A stretch of DNA of 64,000 nt from Okeania sp. SIO2C9 (lineage in GTDB: Bacteria > Cyanobacteriota > Cyanobacteriia > Cyanobacteriales > Microcoleaceae), in the NCBI RefSeq assembly GCF_010672455.1, contig NZ_JAAHGO010000003.1, positions 254,531-318,530 on the forward strand. Reading direction: 5' to 3'. The first letter of the stretch is position 1, and every line of letters starts with the position of its first letter. A program made the position numbers and the translations under genes. The notes under the pieces were generated by a model. The model was given only the letters and a program-made list of their open reading frames with translations. It had not been told where the DNA came from and did not search any database. Positions 42,345 through 53,700 of this stretch are shown here, piece after piece.

Positions 42345-42743
42345 AGCATTCAGCAGTTCAGCAATCAGCGGTCAGCTTTTTTTACAACTGTTTGCTACAA
42401 ATAGCTAGGCTATTTATTAGGAGTCAGGAGTCAGAATGAATAGCTTTGATCCAATTTTTTAGGTCGTAATTTATCTTTTTAGTTAAAAGAACATTTTCTG
42501 TAGATTCTTTTCATTGCCCTTATTATTAATAACATTATTTTTTTAGGTAGTCCTGCATGGTAATGGTGAGGATATATATTTTTTAATTTTTCCCACACTC
42601 CCGATCTCCCCACATTCCCCTCCACCGGAGGGGTGCGCGGGTGGGTCCCCATCTCCCCACACTTCCTTTACCATTACTAGCACCACCACCTTTTTTTAAA
42701 TCGGTATTATTCTGAAAATCCCTAAAATGTGCTTGAATAGAAT

Positions 42744-42974
42744 GTAAGCATTTCCTACGGAATGCTGCGCAAACAACTATTAGCTGTTAGCTATCAGCAA
42801 CAAGACTCTCTCCTTTAAGGACAGTGTTTAAATTAACAACTGACTTTAAAGGCAAGGGAGCCAATTTTTGTAGTAAGACAATTAATAAAGCTTTTATCCT
42901 AAATTAAAAGCAATAGCTGAAGTTCGCAGTTCCTCCGGAGGAGGCTAGCTGATAGCTGACGGCTGAATGCTTAC
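42744..42974. repeat. GTAAGCATT-ended inverted-repeat element
   Basis: Left end gtaagcatttcctacgg, right end gctgacggctgaatgcttac, with 'attagctgttagctatcagc' and 'tagctgatagctgacggc' arms inside. Same family as 50491-50666 and the fragments at about 39372 and 42345. It ends 35 bp before the Trypco1 gene. Other parts of 42345-43009 hold no gene. Confidence 0.75.
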
Positions 42975-43009
42975 AATAGAATAGCAACTAAATCTAGTAA
43001 TAAACATAT

Positions 43010-43351
43010 ATGGCCACCAGATTAATTAAACTAGAAGATGGGATTTTAGTTGAAGCAGAAGTTCCAGACAATGAAGCTAAACCAATTTCTACTAATGTTA
43101 TTAAAAAAGTTAAATCTAGTTTTGCTAAAGTTAAACCTATATTAATAAATATTAGTCGCCCAATTACTGAGGCTTGGCAAGAAATTAACAAAGATATGGA
43201 AATTGAACAAGCTGAGGTGGAAGTTAATCTTAACTTTGAAGGGGAAGGTAATCTATATATTCCAAAAGGAACAACTGGTACAAATTTAAAAGTTAAATTA
43301 GTGCTTAAACCGAAAAAATCATACCAAATCTCTCTTAAAAAAGTAGATTAA
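43010..43351 (+). CDS. Trypsin-co-occurring domain 1 (Trypco1/CU044_2847 family) protein
   Basis: 113 residues. The pattern fits the small Trypco1 domain: 'RLIKLEDGILVEAEVPD' at the start, a central helix 'FAKVKPILINISRPITEAWQ', then 'EQAEVEVNLNFEGEGNLYI' and 'TNLKVKLVLKPK'. Such proteins are encoded next to trypsin-like serine proteases and effector-associated domains in proposed conflict or signalling systems; their mechanism is not established. The family expectation is met here, since decayed trypsin-like protease sequence follows at 43438. There is no signal peptide. The assignment comes from pattern recognition. Confidence 0.7.
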   Translation: MATRLIKLEDGILVEAEVPDNEAKPISTNVIKKVKSSFAKVKPILINISRPITEAWQEINKDMEIEQAEVEVNLNFEGEGNLYIPKGTTGTNLKVKLVLKPKKSYQISLKKVD

Positions 43352-43437
43352 AAAGCTAAGAATAATTCAACAAATAAAGGGCTATATTGGCTACTTTAGA
43401 CATTTATTTCTATGCAATTTTTACTCTACTATCATAG

Positions 43438-43633
43438 AAGGATTTAGAACAATCTATTGTTTTAGTTACCAGTACTATTGACAAATAAAGCAAATGTTAT
43501 TGGTACTGGGTTTCCTTTTTATCGGGAGCAAAATTATACTGATTTTCTAACTTTTGCCCATGTTGTTGAAAATGTGGGTAGAAAAGAGAATGTATTGGTA
43601 AATAATATTCCCTCGAATATTCCCTTGCTATAA
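43438..43633 (+). pseudogene. Remnant of a trypsin-like serine protease next to Trypco1
   Basis: Two frames together give a typical N-terminal trypsin-like stretch. 'KDLEQSIVLVTSTIDK' comes first, then after a +1-type shift at about 43485 'ANVIGTGFPFYREQNYTDF', 'LTFAHVVENVGRKENVLVNN' and a stop at 43631. 'GTGF...FLTFAHVV' carries the catalytic His motif of these proteases. The Asp and Ser parts are absent; the following 200 bp up to the SulP gene show no continuation. This is the expected partner of Trypco1, now lost. Confidence 0.6.
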
Positions 43634-43852
43634 CAAGGCTATAACAAGATAAAAGTTAATATCATTGCCACATTAGAAAAGTCATTAATAGCAAATATTT
43701 CCCCATAAATCTGTCTAATTTGATTACTTTACCTAATTTACTTAGGGATATGATGAATCATGTTGAGATACCACGCCTAACTGTAGACTCTTCGCGGAGC
43801 AAAATGTGCCTCTGACTTCCAGGGAAAAGTATTAACTATTATTGTGCTAGAA

Positions 43853-45349
43853 ATGGGGAAAATGAAAGATATACTAACAAAACAAGCCTGGTTTTCCAAT
43901 GTCCAAAAAGATTTATTAGCAGGCGCTGTAGTCGCTTTAGCCTTAATTCCTGAAGCCATTGGTTTTTCTATTATTGCTGGTGTCGATCCGAAAGTAGGGT
44001 TGTATGCTTCATTTTGTATTGCTATTGTGACAGCTTTTTTGGGTGGGCGACCGGGAATGATTTCCGCAGCAACCGGAGCTATGGCGTTGCTGATGACAAA
44101 CTTAGTTAAAGATTATGGTTTAAATTATCTATTCGCAACCACTATTCTCACAGGTATCCTGCAAATTTTTCTAGGATGGATTAAGTTAGGAAATCAAATG
44201 AGATTTGTTCCTAGAGCAGTCATGTTAGGATTTGTCAATGCTCTGGCAATATTAATTTTTGATGCTCAACTAACTCAGTTTGAAGATGCTTCTATCTGGG
44301 TTTATATAATGGTGGCAGCAGGATTAGGCATTATTTACGGGTTGCCTCGCATCACTAAGGCAATACCTTCTCCTTTAGTTGCTATTGTTGTTATCACTGG
44401 GTTCGCACTAACTACGGGATTAGACATACCCACTGTAGGAGACATGGGAACATTGCCTGATGCTCTACCTAGTTTTGCCCTACCAATAGTACCGCTCAAC
44501 TTTGAAACCCTCGATATTATTCTGCCTTATGCTTTAGCACTTTCTTTAGTGGGGTTACTAGAATCATTCTTAACAGCTAATGTTATTGATGACCTCACCG
44601 ATACTTCTAGTGATAAAAATCAGGAAGCAGTAGGACAAGGAATTGCTAATATTGTCGCCGGATGTTTTGGTGGAATGGCGGGATGTGCGATGATCGGTCA
44701 GTCGATGATTAATATTGGGTCTGGTGGACGGACGCGACTCTCGTCTCTGAGTGCAGGCATTTTTCTGTTTGTTTGTATTATTCTGCTCAATAATTGGGTG
44801 GCGCGTATTCCAATGGCGGCTTTAGTTGCAGTAATGATTATGGTGTCTATAAGCACCTTCCATTGGGATTCTATTCGCAATCTTCGTCGAGTTCCCAAGA
44901 GTGAAACAGCGGTGATGATGACAACTGTGTTTATGACAGTTTTAACTCATAACTTAGCTATTGGAGTAGTTGTTGGGGTGGCGTTGAGTGCAATTTTCTT
45001 CAGTCGTAAAATTGCTGCGCTGATTTTCGTTGACTCTTATTTAAAAGAAAATGGTGTGGAGCGTATTTACAGCGTTAATGGTCAAGTATTTTTTGTGTCT
45101 GTGGAAAATTTTCTCAACACCTTTGATTTTCGCGAACATATAGAATCTGTGACTATTGACCTAACTCATGCTCATTTATGGGATCAATCTGCTGTAGATG
45201 CAGTAGATAAGGTTGTATTACGTTTTCGCAGACGGGGTATTAAAGTACATTTAATTGGTTTGAATGAGGCGAGTGCAACTTTATTAGACCGTTTGACTAC
45301 TCATTCTAGTAAACAAACAATTTTTAAAGAGGGACGGGTTATTCATTAG
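43853..45349 (+). CDS. SulP-family anion transporter with C-terminal STAS domain
   Basis: 498 residues from the ATG at 43853 (a GTG at 43844 and an ATG at 43862 are alternatives). About ten to fourteen membrane segments start with '[34 protein letters not shown]', the SulP signature, here quoted in its two conserved parts (IPEAIGFS and PKVGLYAS). 'ATGAMALLM' and '[25 protein letters not shown]' are also characteristic. The STAS domain covers about 405-490 ([19 protein letters not shown]-like region). SulP proteins carry sulfate, bicarbonate or molybdate-like anions with Na+ or H+. The ion is not decidable here: bicarbonate (BicA-like) is a cyanobacterial possibility, and sulfate is equally possible. 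Confidence 0.88.
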   Translation: MGKMKDILTKQAWFSNVQKDLLAGAVVALALIPEAIGFSIIAGVDPKVGLYASFCIAIVTAFLGGRPGMISAATGAMALLMTNLVKDYGLNYLFATTILTGILQIFLGWIKLGNQMRFVPRAVMLGFVNALAILIFDAQLTQFEDASIWVYIMVAAGLGIIYGLPRITKAIPSPLVAIVVITGFALTTGLDIPTVGDMGTLPDALPSFALPIVPLNFETLDIILPYALALSLVGLLESFLTANVIDDLTDTSSDKNQEAVGQGIANIVAGCFGGMAGCAMIGQSMINIGSGGRTRLSSLSAGIFLFVCIILLNNWVARIPMAALVAVMIMVSISTFHWDSIRNLRRVPKSETAVMMTTVFMTVLTHNLAIGVVVGVALSAIFFSRKIAALIFVDSYLKENGVERIYSVNGQVFFVSVENFLNTFDFREHIESVTIDLTHAHLWDQSAVDAVDKVVLRFRRRGIKVHLIGLNEASATLLDRLTTHSSKQTIFKEGRVIH

Positions 45350-45352
45350 ATA

Positions 45353-46275
45353 TAGCGCTGTGCGCAGGCAACAGGCAATAGGCAACAGGCAACAGGCAAC
45401 AGGGGGAATAAAAAGCTGATCAGATAAAACTTTTGGCGTTGCACAGCGACGAATGATTTGAGATTTTTGATTGAATTGGATTGTGGATTAATCAATTGCT
45501 AGAATGATTAATTAATGGTTATTTTTAGTCAAAGTCTAAACTAATTTTTGGCAATATCATTCCATAATGTGCAACCCCAAACTTTTAGCTATTGGACAGT
45601 TCCTGTAATTTGTAAATATGCCAGCACACATTGCTATATCTCTGGAAAAGAGGGAGTAGGGGAACGTGGAGAGATGAAGAGATCGAGAAAGATTTGGCAA
45701 TGGCGCAAAGATGGAATATTTTTTTAGACCGAACCTGAGCGGACATGATATAATATTAAACCTCATTAATTAGCCATAATAAATGAGCTATCTTTAGTCA
45801 TCTAAAGATGACTTCTGCTTTGATCCAAGCGGATGACATAGCTTTTTCTTCGGAGTAATATAACTCTGTCGTCGTCATACAATGGTTAGGGGCGAATGCC
45901 ATTCGCCCCTACAATATGGACTCTTATCTTTAAATACTGAATAACACTGATGCTACCGGATTTGATATAACCGGATTTGATATAACCTGTTAATTGAACG
46001 CTATAGTGTTTCTCAGCCTAATGAGGTACACCTATCTTTAACTTGTATTCTATTCCCTTTTCCCTTTTCCCTGTTCCCTAAAACCAAGGAATACCCGTAC
46101 CTCATCAACATGGGAATTGCTATATAGCAGTGTGCGCTGGTATATTTACAAATTGCAGGAGGTGCCCAATCGCTAAAAGTCTTATATTATTCCAACGGAG
46201 ATGCTGCGCAAACGGCAATTTATTCCCCCAAATGAGCTGTTGCCTTCCGGAGCTGTTGCCTGCGCACAGCGCTAT
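45353..46275. repeat. Nested inverted-repeat structure (~920 bp) after the SulP gene
   Basis: The outer ends are inverted copies of about 24 bp beginning tatagcgctgtg, at 45353 and 46275. An inner inverted pair of about 56 bp begins cttttagc at about 45580 and ends at about 46182. In between are ggcaaca iterations (45366-45405), a cggacatgatat end, 'cggatttgatataac' twice, and a gggcgaatg...cattcgccc palindrome (about 45888). No coding frame spans it. It may be a composite of several elements. Confidence 0.65.
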
Positions 46276-46350
46276 AATTGCCATATTAGCCTGAATATGA
46301 TAGGGTGGAGAAACTCCGATTAAATCAGCTATATTTTTACATCAAAACCA

Positions 46351-47367
46351 ATGGAAATAGGAATTGCTATATTTGGTGCAGGTCGTTGGGGAACTCACCT
46401 AATTCGTAACTTCTGCAATCATCCTCAATCTCGTGTTATTGCCATAGTAGACCCTAACCTAGAACAGTTACAAGCAGTTCAAAAACGCTTGCAATTGGAC
46501 CAAGATATCGCATTATTAGAAGATTGGACAGAAGCTTTAGAGTTACCAGGAATAGAAGCAGTGGCGATCGCTACTCCTGCTTCTACCCACTACGAAATTA
46601 TTAGTGCTGCTCTCAAAAAAAGCTATCATGTTCTTTCGGAAAAACCTTTGACTCTTGAATATTCAGAGTCAGTGGAATTATGCAAATTAGCTGAACAACA
46701 ACAACGTCAACTTTTTATCGATCATACTTATTTATTTAATCCAGTTGTCCAAAGTGGTCAAGCTATTGTAGCAGAAGGTAAATTAGGAGAGTTACGCTAT
46801 GGGTATGCTACACGCACTCATATTGAACCTGTGCGTCCAGATGTAGATGCTCTCTGGGATTTAGCAATTCACGATATCTGTATTTTGAACAGTTGGCTAA
46901 ACCAAAAACCTGTGGAGGTACAAGCAAATGGTACGGTTTGGCTACCCCAACAACCCCCACAATCAGATTTAGTTATGGCTAAACTGACTTATCCTAGTGG
47001 TTTTCAAGCTTTTTTACATTTATGTTGGCTAAATCCTGATAAACAACGTCGTTTAGGAGTAGTAGGTACTCAAGGAACATTGATTTTTGATGAAATGTCA
47101 GCAGATGCACCTTTAGTTATTCAGCATGGTCATTTAGAAGAGCAAAATAATCGCTGGAAAGCAGTAGATGTCAGTAGGGAAGTTCTAGCGATCGCCAAAG
47201 CTGAACCTTTAGCTCAAGTATGCAATGAATTTTTAAATTGTATTCGTCAGAATACTGCTTCACAAATTTCTTCTGGTTGGGTGGGTGCTGAATTAGTGGG
47301 AATTTTATGCGCTTTAAATAATTCTCTTGAGCAAGGAGGAAAAATAGTCCAATGCAATCGTTCTTAA
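46351..47367 (+). CDS. Gfo/Idh/MocA-family NAD(P)-dependent oxidoreductase
   Basis: 338 residues. The N-terminal Rossmann fold has GAGRWGTHLIRNF (residues 9-21), 'VAIATPASTHYEI' and the EKP motif (HVLSEKPLTL), where the Lys is catalytic. The C-terminal beta-sheet domain includes 'DLAIHDICILNSW', where the His is also expected to be catalytic. The family oxidises or reduces sugars, inositols and similar ligands. The substrate is unknown, and the gene stands alone between repeat regions, so context gives no hint. There is no export signal. Members adjacent to nucleotide-sugar genes act on UDP-sugars, but no such gene is here. Confidence 0.88.
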   Translation: MEIGIAIFGAGRWGTHLIRNFCNHPQSRVIAIVDPNLEQLQAVQKRLQLDQDIALLEDWTEALELPGIEAVAIATPASTHYEIISAALKKSYHVLSEKPLTLEYSESVELCKLAEQQQRQLFIDHTYLFNPVVQSGQAIVAEGKLGELRYGYATRTHIEPVRPDVDALWDLAIHDICILNSWLNQKPVEVQANGTVWLPQQPPQSDLVMAKLTYPSGFQAFLHLCWLNPDKQRRLGVVGTQGTLIFDEMSADAPLVIQHGHLEEQNNRWKAVDVSREVLAIAKAEPLAQVCNEFLNCIRQNTASQISSGWVGAELVGILCALNNSLEQGGKIVQCNRS

Positions 47368-47516
47368 AATCTTAAATTTTGACTATTCAAACTAAAGAAA
47401 CTGGATAACAAAAAAATAGATTAAGTGAATGATTTTTGGTGTTGGTGACTTGAGGTATGATATGATGTTTGGATAAGAGTGCTAATAAAAAACTTTCTCT
47501 TCTACTACTCTTTCTT

Positions 47517-47845
<329 letters not shown>

Positions 47846-48117
47846 CGCCGTAATTTCTTGTATTTTTTGCAACCTTTAATACCAATTTGATCAACGTTTG
47901 TTACAAATAGTAGAGACGTTGCATGCAACGTCCGTACGAAAGAAGGAAGAAGCAAGAAGGAAGAAGGAATAAATATTGAAAAAAAAAGGGAAAACGAGAG
48001 ATATAACCATCTAAAATTAACTGGAGAAGTTATTTTTAAGCAGATCTGATCGAGATGTACTTTTTATAGCATTCTTTTTTCAAACTGGTATAATTCACTC
48101 TGAGAATTTAATTGAAT

Positions 48118-50181
48118 TTAAGTTTGAATACCTTGTTTTTCTTTAATTGGCAGAATAATATCAACTGTAGTTCCTCGGTTTACTCCCTCACTATAGAGAT
48201 TAATACTGCCATTCATCATTTCCATCAGACTGCGAGAAATAGCTAATCCTAATCCATTTCCTCCAAACTTACGGGTTTTTGTTCCGTCTACCATCACAAA
48301 AGCCTGAAATAGTTTATCTTGTTGTTCTGGATTAATACCAATTCCGGTATCTTCAATCTTAACTAAAACCTGGTCTTCTTTCCCACCATAATTATCAGAT
48401 AAATTATTTGTACTTTCAGCAACAATTGAATTATTGTATTCTTGGCCAAGATAAATATTAATACTTCCTTTTTCCGTAAACTTAATTGCATTGCTGATCA
48501 CATTTTCAAACACTTGCTTCAACTTTTCTTGGTCAGCGTTAACAATTATTGCTTGTTCAGGAATATTTAGTTTCAATAATAAAGATTTTTGTTCAATGTC
48601 TTCTCTAAATGAATCTATTGTTTCGTGTAATAATTTGATAATATCGACATCCTTCAAATATATCGATAAAGTTCCTGAATCAATTTTACGAATATCTAGG
48701 ATATCATCAATAATTCTTAGTAAATGAATAGCAGAATCATTAGCTTGTTTCAAAAATTCCATTTCTTCTTCTTTCGTGTCACAAAATCCATCATAAATCA
48801 ATTGAATAGAGCCAATGATTCCATTGAGCGGAGTTCTTAATTCATGAGAAATATTAGCCAAAAATTCGCTTTTTAACTGGTTAGCAACTTGAGCCTCTTT
48901 AGAAGTTATTTCTAATTGATCTGCCCATCTTTTAAGCCTATATACCATACTCTCTAATGCAATTGCTAATTGATTAAATTCACGAATTATTAGACTTCTA
49001 GGCACTTTATTGGGAGAGTCTAAATCATTGACAGCAAGAGCATAATCTCTAAGTTTTTCCAAAGGACGAGCTAAATCGCGAGCCAAATAAATAGTTGCGA
49101 TAACACTAGCACCAACTAAACCAAAAATCAGAATAATTAGAACTTTTTGAACTTGTCTAAGACCAGATAAAGCAAAGTCTATAGGTGTAATAGCTAAAAC
49201 AATCCACTTTTGATCATCATCACGGTCTACAGGACTAGAAGTTGGTGCATATCCTACTAAAAATTCATCATCTGCTGATAATTTGAGTCCCAATAATTCA
49301 GGCAATATCTTTTTAAATTCATCAATAAATTCTCTCAGAGGATTACTATTACTCTTTTTTGAAATATCTATTTCTTCAAAAGAGAATATGTGGATAAAAT
49401 CTTTTCTACCTTCCTGTGCATTTCTGATAATATGTTTTAGCCTTTCTGCATCTGGTCCATCAGAAATATTGCGCCCTACTCTATCAGAATCTGGACTAGC
49501 TAATATTGTACCTTGATAGTCGAGCACTACAGTTGAACCTGTCAGTGAACCTCTTGTGCGATTTGTTTGCATTGGTAAATCTGACTTAATGCTTAAGGCA
49601 TAACGCAATTGTCTTTCACTACCTTCAGCAACATATACTGGTACACTCAAACCTAAGCTAACTTGTTTTTTCTGAGCAACCCTATCATCACTTGAGAAAC
49701 TATCCGAGTTTAACTGTTCTGGCCATATATAACTTATATCAACATTAGACTTCTCTCTAATTAGCTGTCTCTGCTGCGCAGGCCATATATTTAGTGATGG
49801 GGAATTTATTGATTCATCATCACAAGTATTAGCTATAATCTCAGAAGTTTGTAAGTTACTCAATTGAACGCATCTTACCTGAGTCGGTAACATTTGGTAT
49901 AACTGCTCAATATATTTTTGATACTCTTGAGTTTGACCAGATTGAAATACATAACTTTCGCTAGCATTAATTAGATTAGATTCTAAAGATTTAGCCCAAA
50001 GTTGAATATCTTCGGCCTTTCTGTCTGCGCTTTCTTTCAGATTTTGACGAGCAGTGTCTAAAAGTGTAGAACGTGCTTTTCTGTAGATGATATACTGTCC
50101 TAGTATTAATACTGGTACAGTAAGTAGTAAAATTCGCGACAGCAGAATCCTACGAAAGGAGGATTGAACTTGCTTAATCAT
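48118..50181 (-). CDS. Membrane sensor histidine kinase with periplasmic dCache-like domain
   Basis: 687 residues. Membrane helices lie at about 13-33 and 345-366. The about 310 residues between them (with 'VSLGLSVPVYVAEGSERQ' and 'GSTVVLDYQGTILASP') look like a double Cache sensor facing the periplasm. A HAMP linker follows (LARPLEKLRDYALAVN), then a HisKA domain with His446 in NISHELRTPLNG. The ATPase domain has the N-box 'ENVISNAIKFTEKG', G1 'DTGIGI' and G2 'GGNGLGLAISRSL'. It should autophosphorylate in response to an extracellular ligand. No response regulator is adjacent, so it is an orphan kinase; the OmpR-type regulator at 55982 is 8 kb away and not clearly linked. Confidence 0.92.
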   Translation of the reverse strand: MIKQVQSSFRRILLSRILLLTVPVLILGQYIIYRKARSTLLDTARQNLKESADRKAEDIQLWAKSLESNLINASESYVFQSGQTQEYQKYIEQLYQMLPTQVRCVQLSNLQTSEIIANTCDDESINSPSLNIWPAQQRQLIREKSNVDISYIWPEQLNSDSFSSDDRVAQKKQVSLGLSVPVYVAEGSERQLRYALSIKSDLPMQTNRTRGSLTGSTVVLDYQGTILASPDSDRVGRNISDGPDAERLKHIIRNAQEGRKDFIHIFSFEEIDISKKSNSNPLREFIDEFKKILPELLGLKLSADDEFLVGYAPTSSPVDRDDDQKWIVLAITPIDFALSGLRQVQKVLIILIFGLVGASVIATIYLARDLARPLEKLRDYALAVNDLDSPNKVPRSLIIREFNQLAIALESMVYRLKRWADQLEITSKEAQVANQLKSEFLANISHELRTPLNGIIGSIQLIYDGFCDTKEEEMEFLKQANDSAIHLLRIIDDILDIRKIDSGTLSIYLKDVDIIKLLHETIDSFREDIEQKSLLLKLNIPEQAIIVNADQEKLKQVFENVISNAIKFTEKGSINIYLGQEYNNSIVAESTNNLSDNYGGKEDQVLVKIEDTGIGINPEQQDKLFQAFVMVDGTKTRKFGGNGLGLAISRSLMEMMNGSINLYSEGVNRGTTVDIILPIKEKQGIQT

Positions 50182-50490
50182 AAGATTTTTTTACTTAAGC
50201 TGCAACTTGCAGTAATTTTGACAATTATTTGTGTTTTTACTTCTGAGAATCTCCGAAAACTATAATTATTATCTATGAATATAGAATTTATCAGAATTCA
50301 GTTAATTTGATTTTAGTTTTTTATATATTAACTCTTCTATGGTATACCGCATTTGATAATATTGCCTAGGTAATATAAAAGTTATAAACTCAAAAACATT
50401 TGATATTTTGCCATTAATACAAATTAACTTTAATCGCATAACTACTTACATTTCAAATTATATATGCTAGATATTGTTCATAGATTTTTT

Positions 50491-50666
50491 GTAAGCATTC
50501 AGCTATTAGCTGTCAGCTCTCAGCTCTTAATGAGGGGATTTTAATATATAGACTTTAAAGACAGCTTTTAGGCGTAAAACTTAATTCTCACTCAATTAGT
50601 AAAGCTTTGATCTAGAACTAAAAAAAGCAATAGCTGATGGCTGATAGCTGACGGCTGAATGCTTAC
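50491..50666. repeat. GTAAGCATT-ended inverted-repeat element
   Basis: Starts gtaagcattcagctattagc and ends gctgacggctgaatgcttac, a nearly perfect terminal inverted repeat of about 40 bp around a 90-bp core. Nothing else in 50182-51064 looks like a gene; the part after 50700 should hold the promoter of the photolyase-related gene. Confidence 0.8.
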
Positions 50667-51064
50667 GATTTTTTTTTTATATGTAGTTCTCCTTAATTAT
50701 AAAAGATATATTTGGTGACTGCCATATTATACCAATTCAAAAAAACAATACCACAATAGTAAAGCTAAGAAGTAAATAACGAAGAATAAAAGAAAGAGAA
50801 ATAATGAGATAAATATGTATAAATAAGATTTGTTCTGTCACCTCTATGGATACACTTTTAATTTGTTTTTTGTAGATTTGTTTTTGATAGTTAATCTTAT
50901 ACTCTGAAACAAATCATTTTTTTTGACTTTAAATTCCTCGTCAATGAAATTTGTTTATCATCACAAGTATTTTGATGAATTGTTAAATAAATATAGTTTA
51001 TAGTCATAATCTTGAATTTAGTGAAAAACATCTCTCAAAATTTAAAATTCAACAAACTCTACTT

Positions 51065-52600
51065 ATGAATATAGGAATCTGGGTCTTAGGAGACCAAATC
51101 AATATTAATCAAGCAGCTCTTCAAAGCTGTACTGAAAAAGATAACATTTTTGTGATTATGATTGAATCCTTAGAATATATCCAAGTTCGACCATATCATC
51201 AGCAAAAATTGGTATTAATTTGGTCAGCTATGCGTCATTTTGTTGTTGAGTTGCGTCAAGCAGGTTGGAAAGTGAAACACGCAATATCCACAGATTTTGA
51301 AACACCACTTAAACACTGGATCGAAACTAATCAAATTACTGAACTACGGGTAATGAAACCCAATGATAAACCTTTTCTTGAAGTCATTAAAAATCTTCAA
51401 GTTCCCTGCAGTATTAAAATAATTCCTAATAATTTGTTTATTTGGCATGAAACAGAATTTCAAGCATGGGCGAGAAAAAGAAAGCGCTTATTAATGGAAG
51501 ATTTTTATCGAGAAGGACGTAAACGTTTGAAAATTTTAATGAATCAAAATAAACCTGTAGGAGAAAAATGGAATTTTGACAAAGAAAACCGCAAATACCC
51601 CAAAGGCAAATTAAATACACCAGAAACTTTATGGTTTAAACCAGATGAAATTACTAGAGAAGTTATTAATCAAGTTAAAGATTTGAACTTTACTAAATAT
51701 GGAGAAATAGAGCCTTTTCGTTGGGCGGTAACTCGTCAACAAGCACTGCAAGTACTAGAAAATTTTATTCAATATAGCTTACCTAATTTTGGTGATTATC
51801 AAGATGCTATGGTAACAGGAGAAGAAACCTTATGGCATTCTCTACTTTCTCCATATATTAATCTTGGTTTGTTACATCCTTTAGAAGTAATTAAAAAAGT
51901 AGAGTCAGCTTATCACAATCAACAATTAAAACTAAATAGTGTAGAAGGTTTTATTCGGCAAGTTTTAGGTTGGCGAGAATATATGCGGGGTGTTTATCTT
52001 GTCATGGATGATGAATATTCTCAATCTAATTGGTTTAACCATAATCACCCACTTCCAGAGTTTTTCTGGGATGCTAATAAAACAGATATGAATTGTTTAC
52101 ATCAAGTTCTAATTCAAGTACAAAATACAGGTTATGCTCATCATATTCAGCGTTTAATGGTCTTGAGTAATTTTGCTTTGATTTCTGGTATTTCTCCTCA
52201 AGAGGTAGAAAATTGGTTTCATGCAGCATTTATTGATGCTTATGATTGGGTCATGCAAACTAATGTTCTGGGAATGGGATTATTTGCTGATGGAGGTATT
52301 CTGGCATCAAAACCTTATGCTGCTTCTGCAAATTACATCAACAAAATGAGCGATTATTGTAAAGACTGTACTTACGACTGGAAAGTTCGAGTTACATCAC
52401 CTCAAGGCCAGGGCAATAATTCACTAGCTTGTCCATTTAATTATTTCTATTGGGATTTTCTGGCCAGGCATCGAGATAAACTTAAATCCCAGGGTCGTAT
52501 GAACTTTGTTTTGGCTAACTTGGATAAAATGGATTCTGAGACATTAGACAATATTCGTCTAAAAGCAGAAAAATGGCATTCTCAAAAGACTTCTTGCTGA
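51065..52600 (+). CDS. FeS photolyase-related protein (cryptochrome/photolyase family, DPRP type)
   Basis: 511 residues, the usual length of the prokaryotic (6-4) photolyase/CryPro group. The N-terminal antenna-like domain begins 'WVLGDQININQAAL' and includes 'YHQQKLVLIWSAMRHF'. The C-terminal FAD domain includes 'VEGFIRQVLGWREYMRGVY', 'GYAHHIQRLMVLSNFAL', and 'DAYDWVMQTNVLGMG' near the flavin. Four cysteines for the [4Fe-4S] cluster are Cys344 (MNCLHQ), Cys432 and Cys435 (YCKDCTYD) and Cys456 (LACPFNYFYWDFL). Bacterial relatives repair (6-4) photoproducts under light or act as blue-light sensors. The stretch between the third and fourth Cys is 21 residues, longer than in the best-known members. 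Confidence 0.9.
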   Translation: MNIGIWVLGDQININQAALQSCTEKDNIFVIMIESLEYIQVRPYHQQKLVLIWSAMRHFVVELRQAGWKVKHAISTDFETPLKHWIETNQITELRVMKPNDKPFLEVIKNLQVPCSIKIIPNNLFIWHETEFQAWARKRKRLLMEDFYREGRKRLKILMNQNKPVGEKWNFDKENRKYPKGKLNTPETLWFKPDEITREVINQVKDLNFTKYGEIEPFRWAVTRQQALQVLENFIQYSLPNFGDYQDAMVTGEETLWHSLLSPYINLGLLHPLEVIKKVESAYHNQQLKLNSVEGFIRQVLGWREYMRGVYLVMDDEYSQSNWFNHNHPLPEFFWDANKTDMNCLHQVLIQVQNTGYAHHIQRLMVLSNFALISGISPQEVENWFHAAFIDAYDWVMQTNVLGMGLFADGGILASKPYAASANYINKMSDYCKDCTYDWKVRVTSPQGQGNNSLACPFNYFYWDFLARHRDKLKSQGRMNFVLANLDKMDSETLDNIRLKAEKWHSQKTSC

Positions 52601-52625
52601 AGTCAGGGAATAGTTCAACAATTAA

Positions 52626-52985
<360 letters not shown>

Positions 52986-53463
52986 TATCCATTATCTATT
53001 AATGAACTGTTCCCTGTTCCCTGCTATATATGACTTTTGACTTTTGAAATTTGACCTTAGCAAAGAGTTCAGAATTCTTATTTTTTGCCATAATTTTCCA
53101 CATAGATTCCACAGCATTTCCACAAGCAAGTTCAATGTTTTCCACAGATTAAACAGGTTTTTCCACAGACTTCAACGACATCATCATACTCTTACAAATG
53201 AATTGGGGATTTTGTTCAGTGGGTAGTAAACAGCTTCATATTAGCCAGTTTTTATAAAGTTTTATAACAAAAAGTGGCACGAAATACTGATTACTTCGTA
53301 AATCTTTTATTTTTTGAAAGTTTGCTGTAACATTTCTCTACATTGACAACCATACCCCCCCTTAGTACACAATAGTGCGACATTGGTAGTTCAAAGTCAG
53401 TGGTTTGTGGCCACAACTAAGGACTATGAAGAAGAAAAAATATAGAGAGAATCTTACTTAAAC

Positions 53464-53700
53464 ATGAACCTAAGCGTTAGTATTCTGGCCGAAATTCCTG
53501 AAGCACTCCATGAATCTCTTAAAACCTACTTAGAAACCCACCCTGACTGGGATCAAGACCGTGTATTTTCAGCCGCTTTGTCACTATTCTTGTTACAGAA
53601 TGGAGATAGCAGTACACCAGAAACGTCCCTTTGTTATCGGCAAGCTGCTAGGGTTTACCTAGAAACTCTTTTCCAACATCATGATATAAGCAGCATTTAG
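53464..53700 (+). CDS. DUF2811 family protein
   Basis: 78 residues, full length. 'VSILAEIPEALHESLKTYLE', 'THPDWDQDRVFSAALSLFLL' and 'RVYLETLF' are the conserved blocks of this cyanobacterial family. It is probably a small helical cytoplasmic protein of unknown function. It has its own upstream region with a long AT-rich stretch, and no close neighbour. No membrane segment or cofactor motif is seen. Confidence 0.85.
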   Translation: MNLSVSILAEIPEALHESLKTYLETHPDWDQDRVFSAALSLFLLQNGDSSTPETSLCYRQAARVYLETLFQHHDISSI

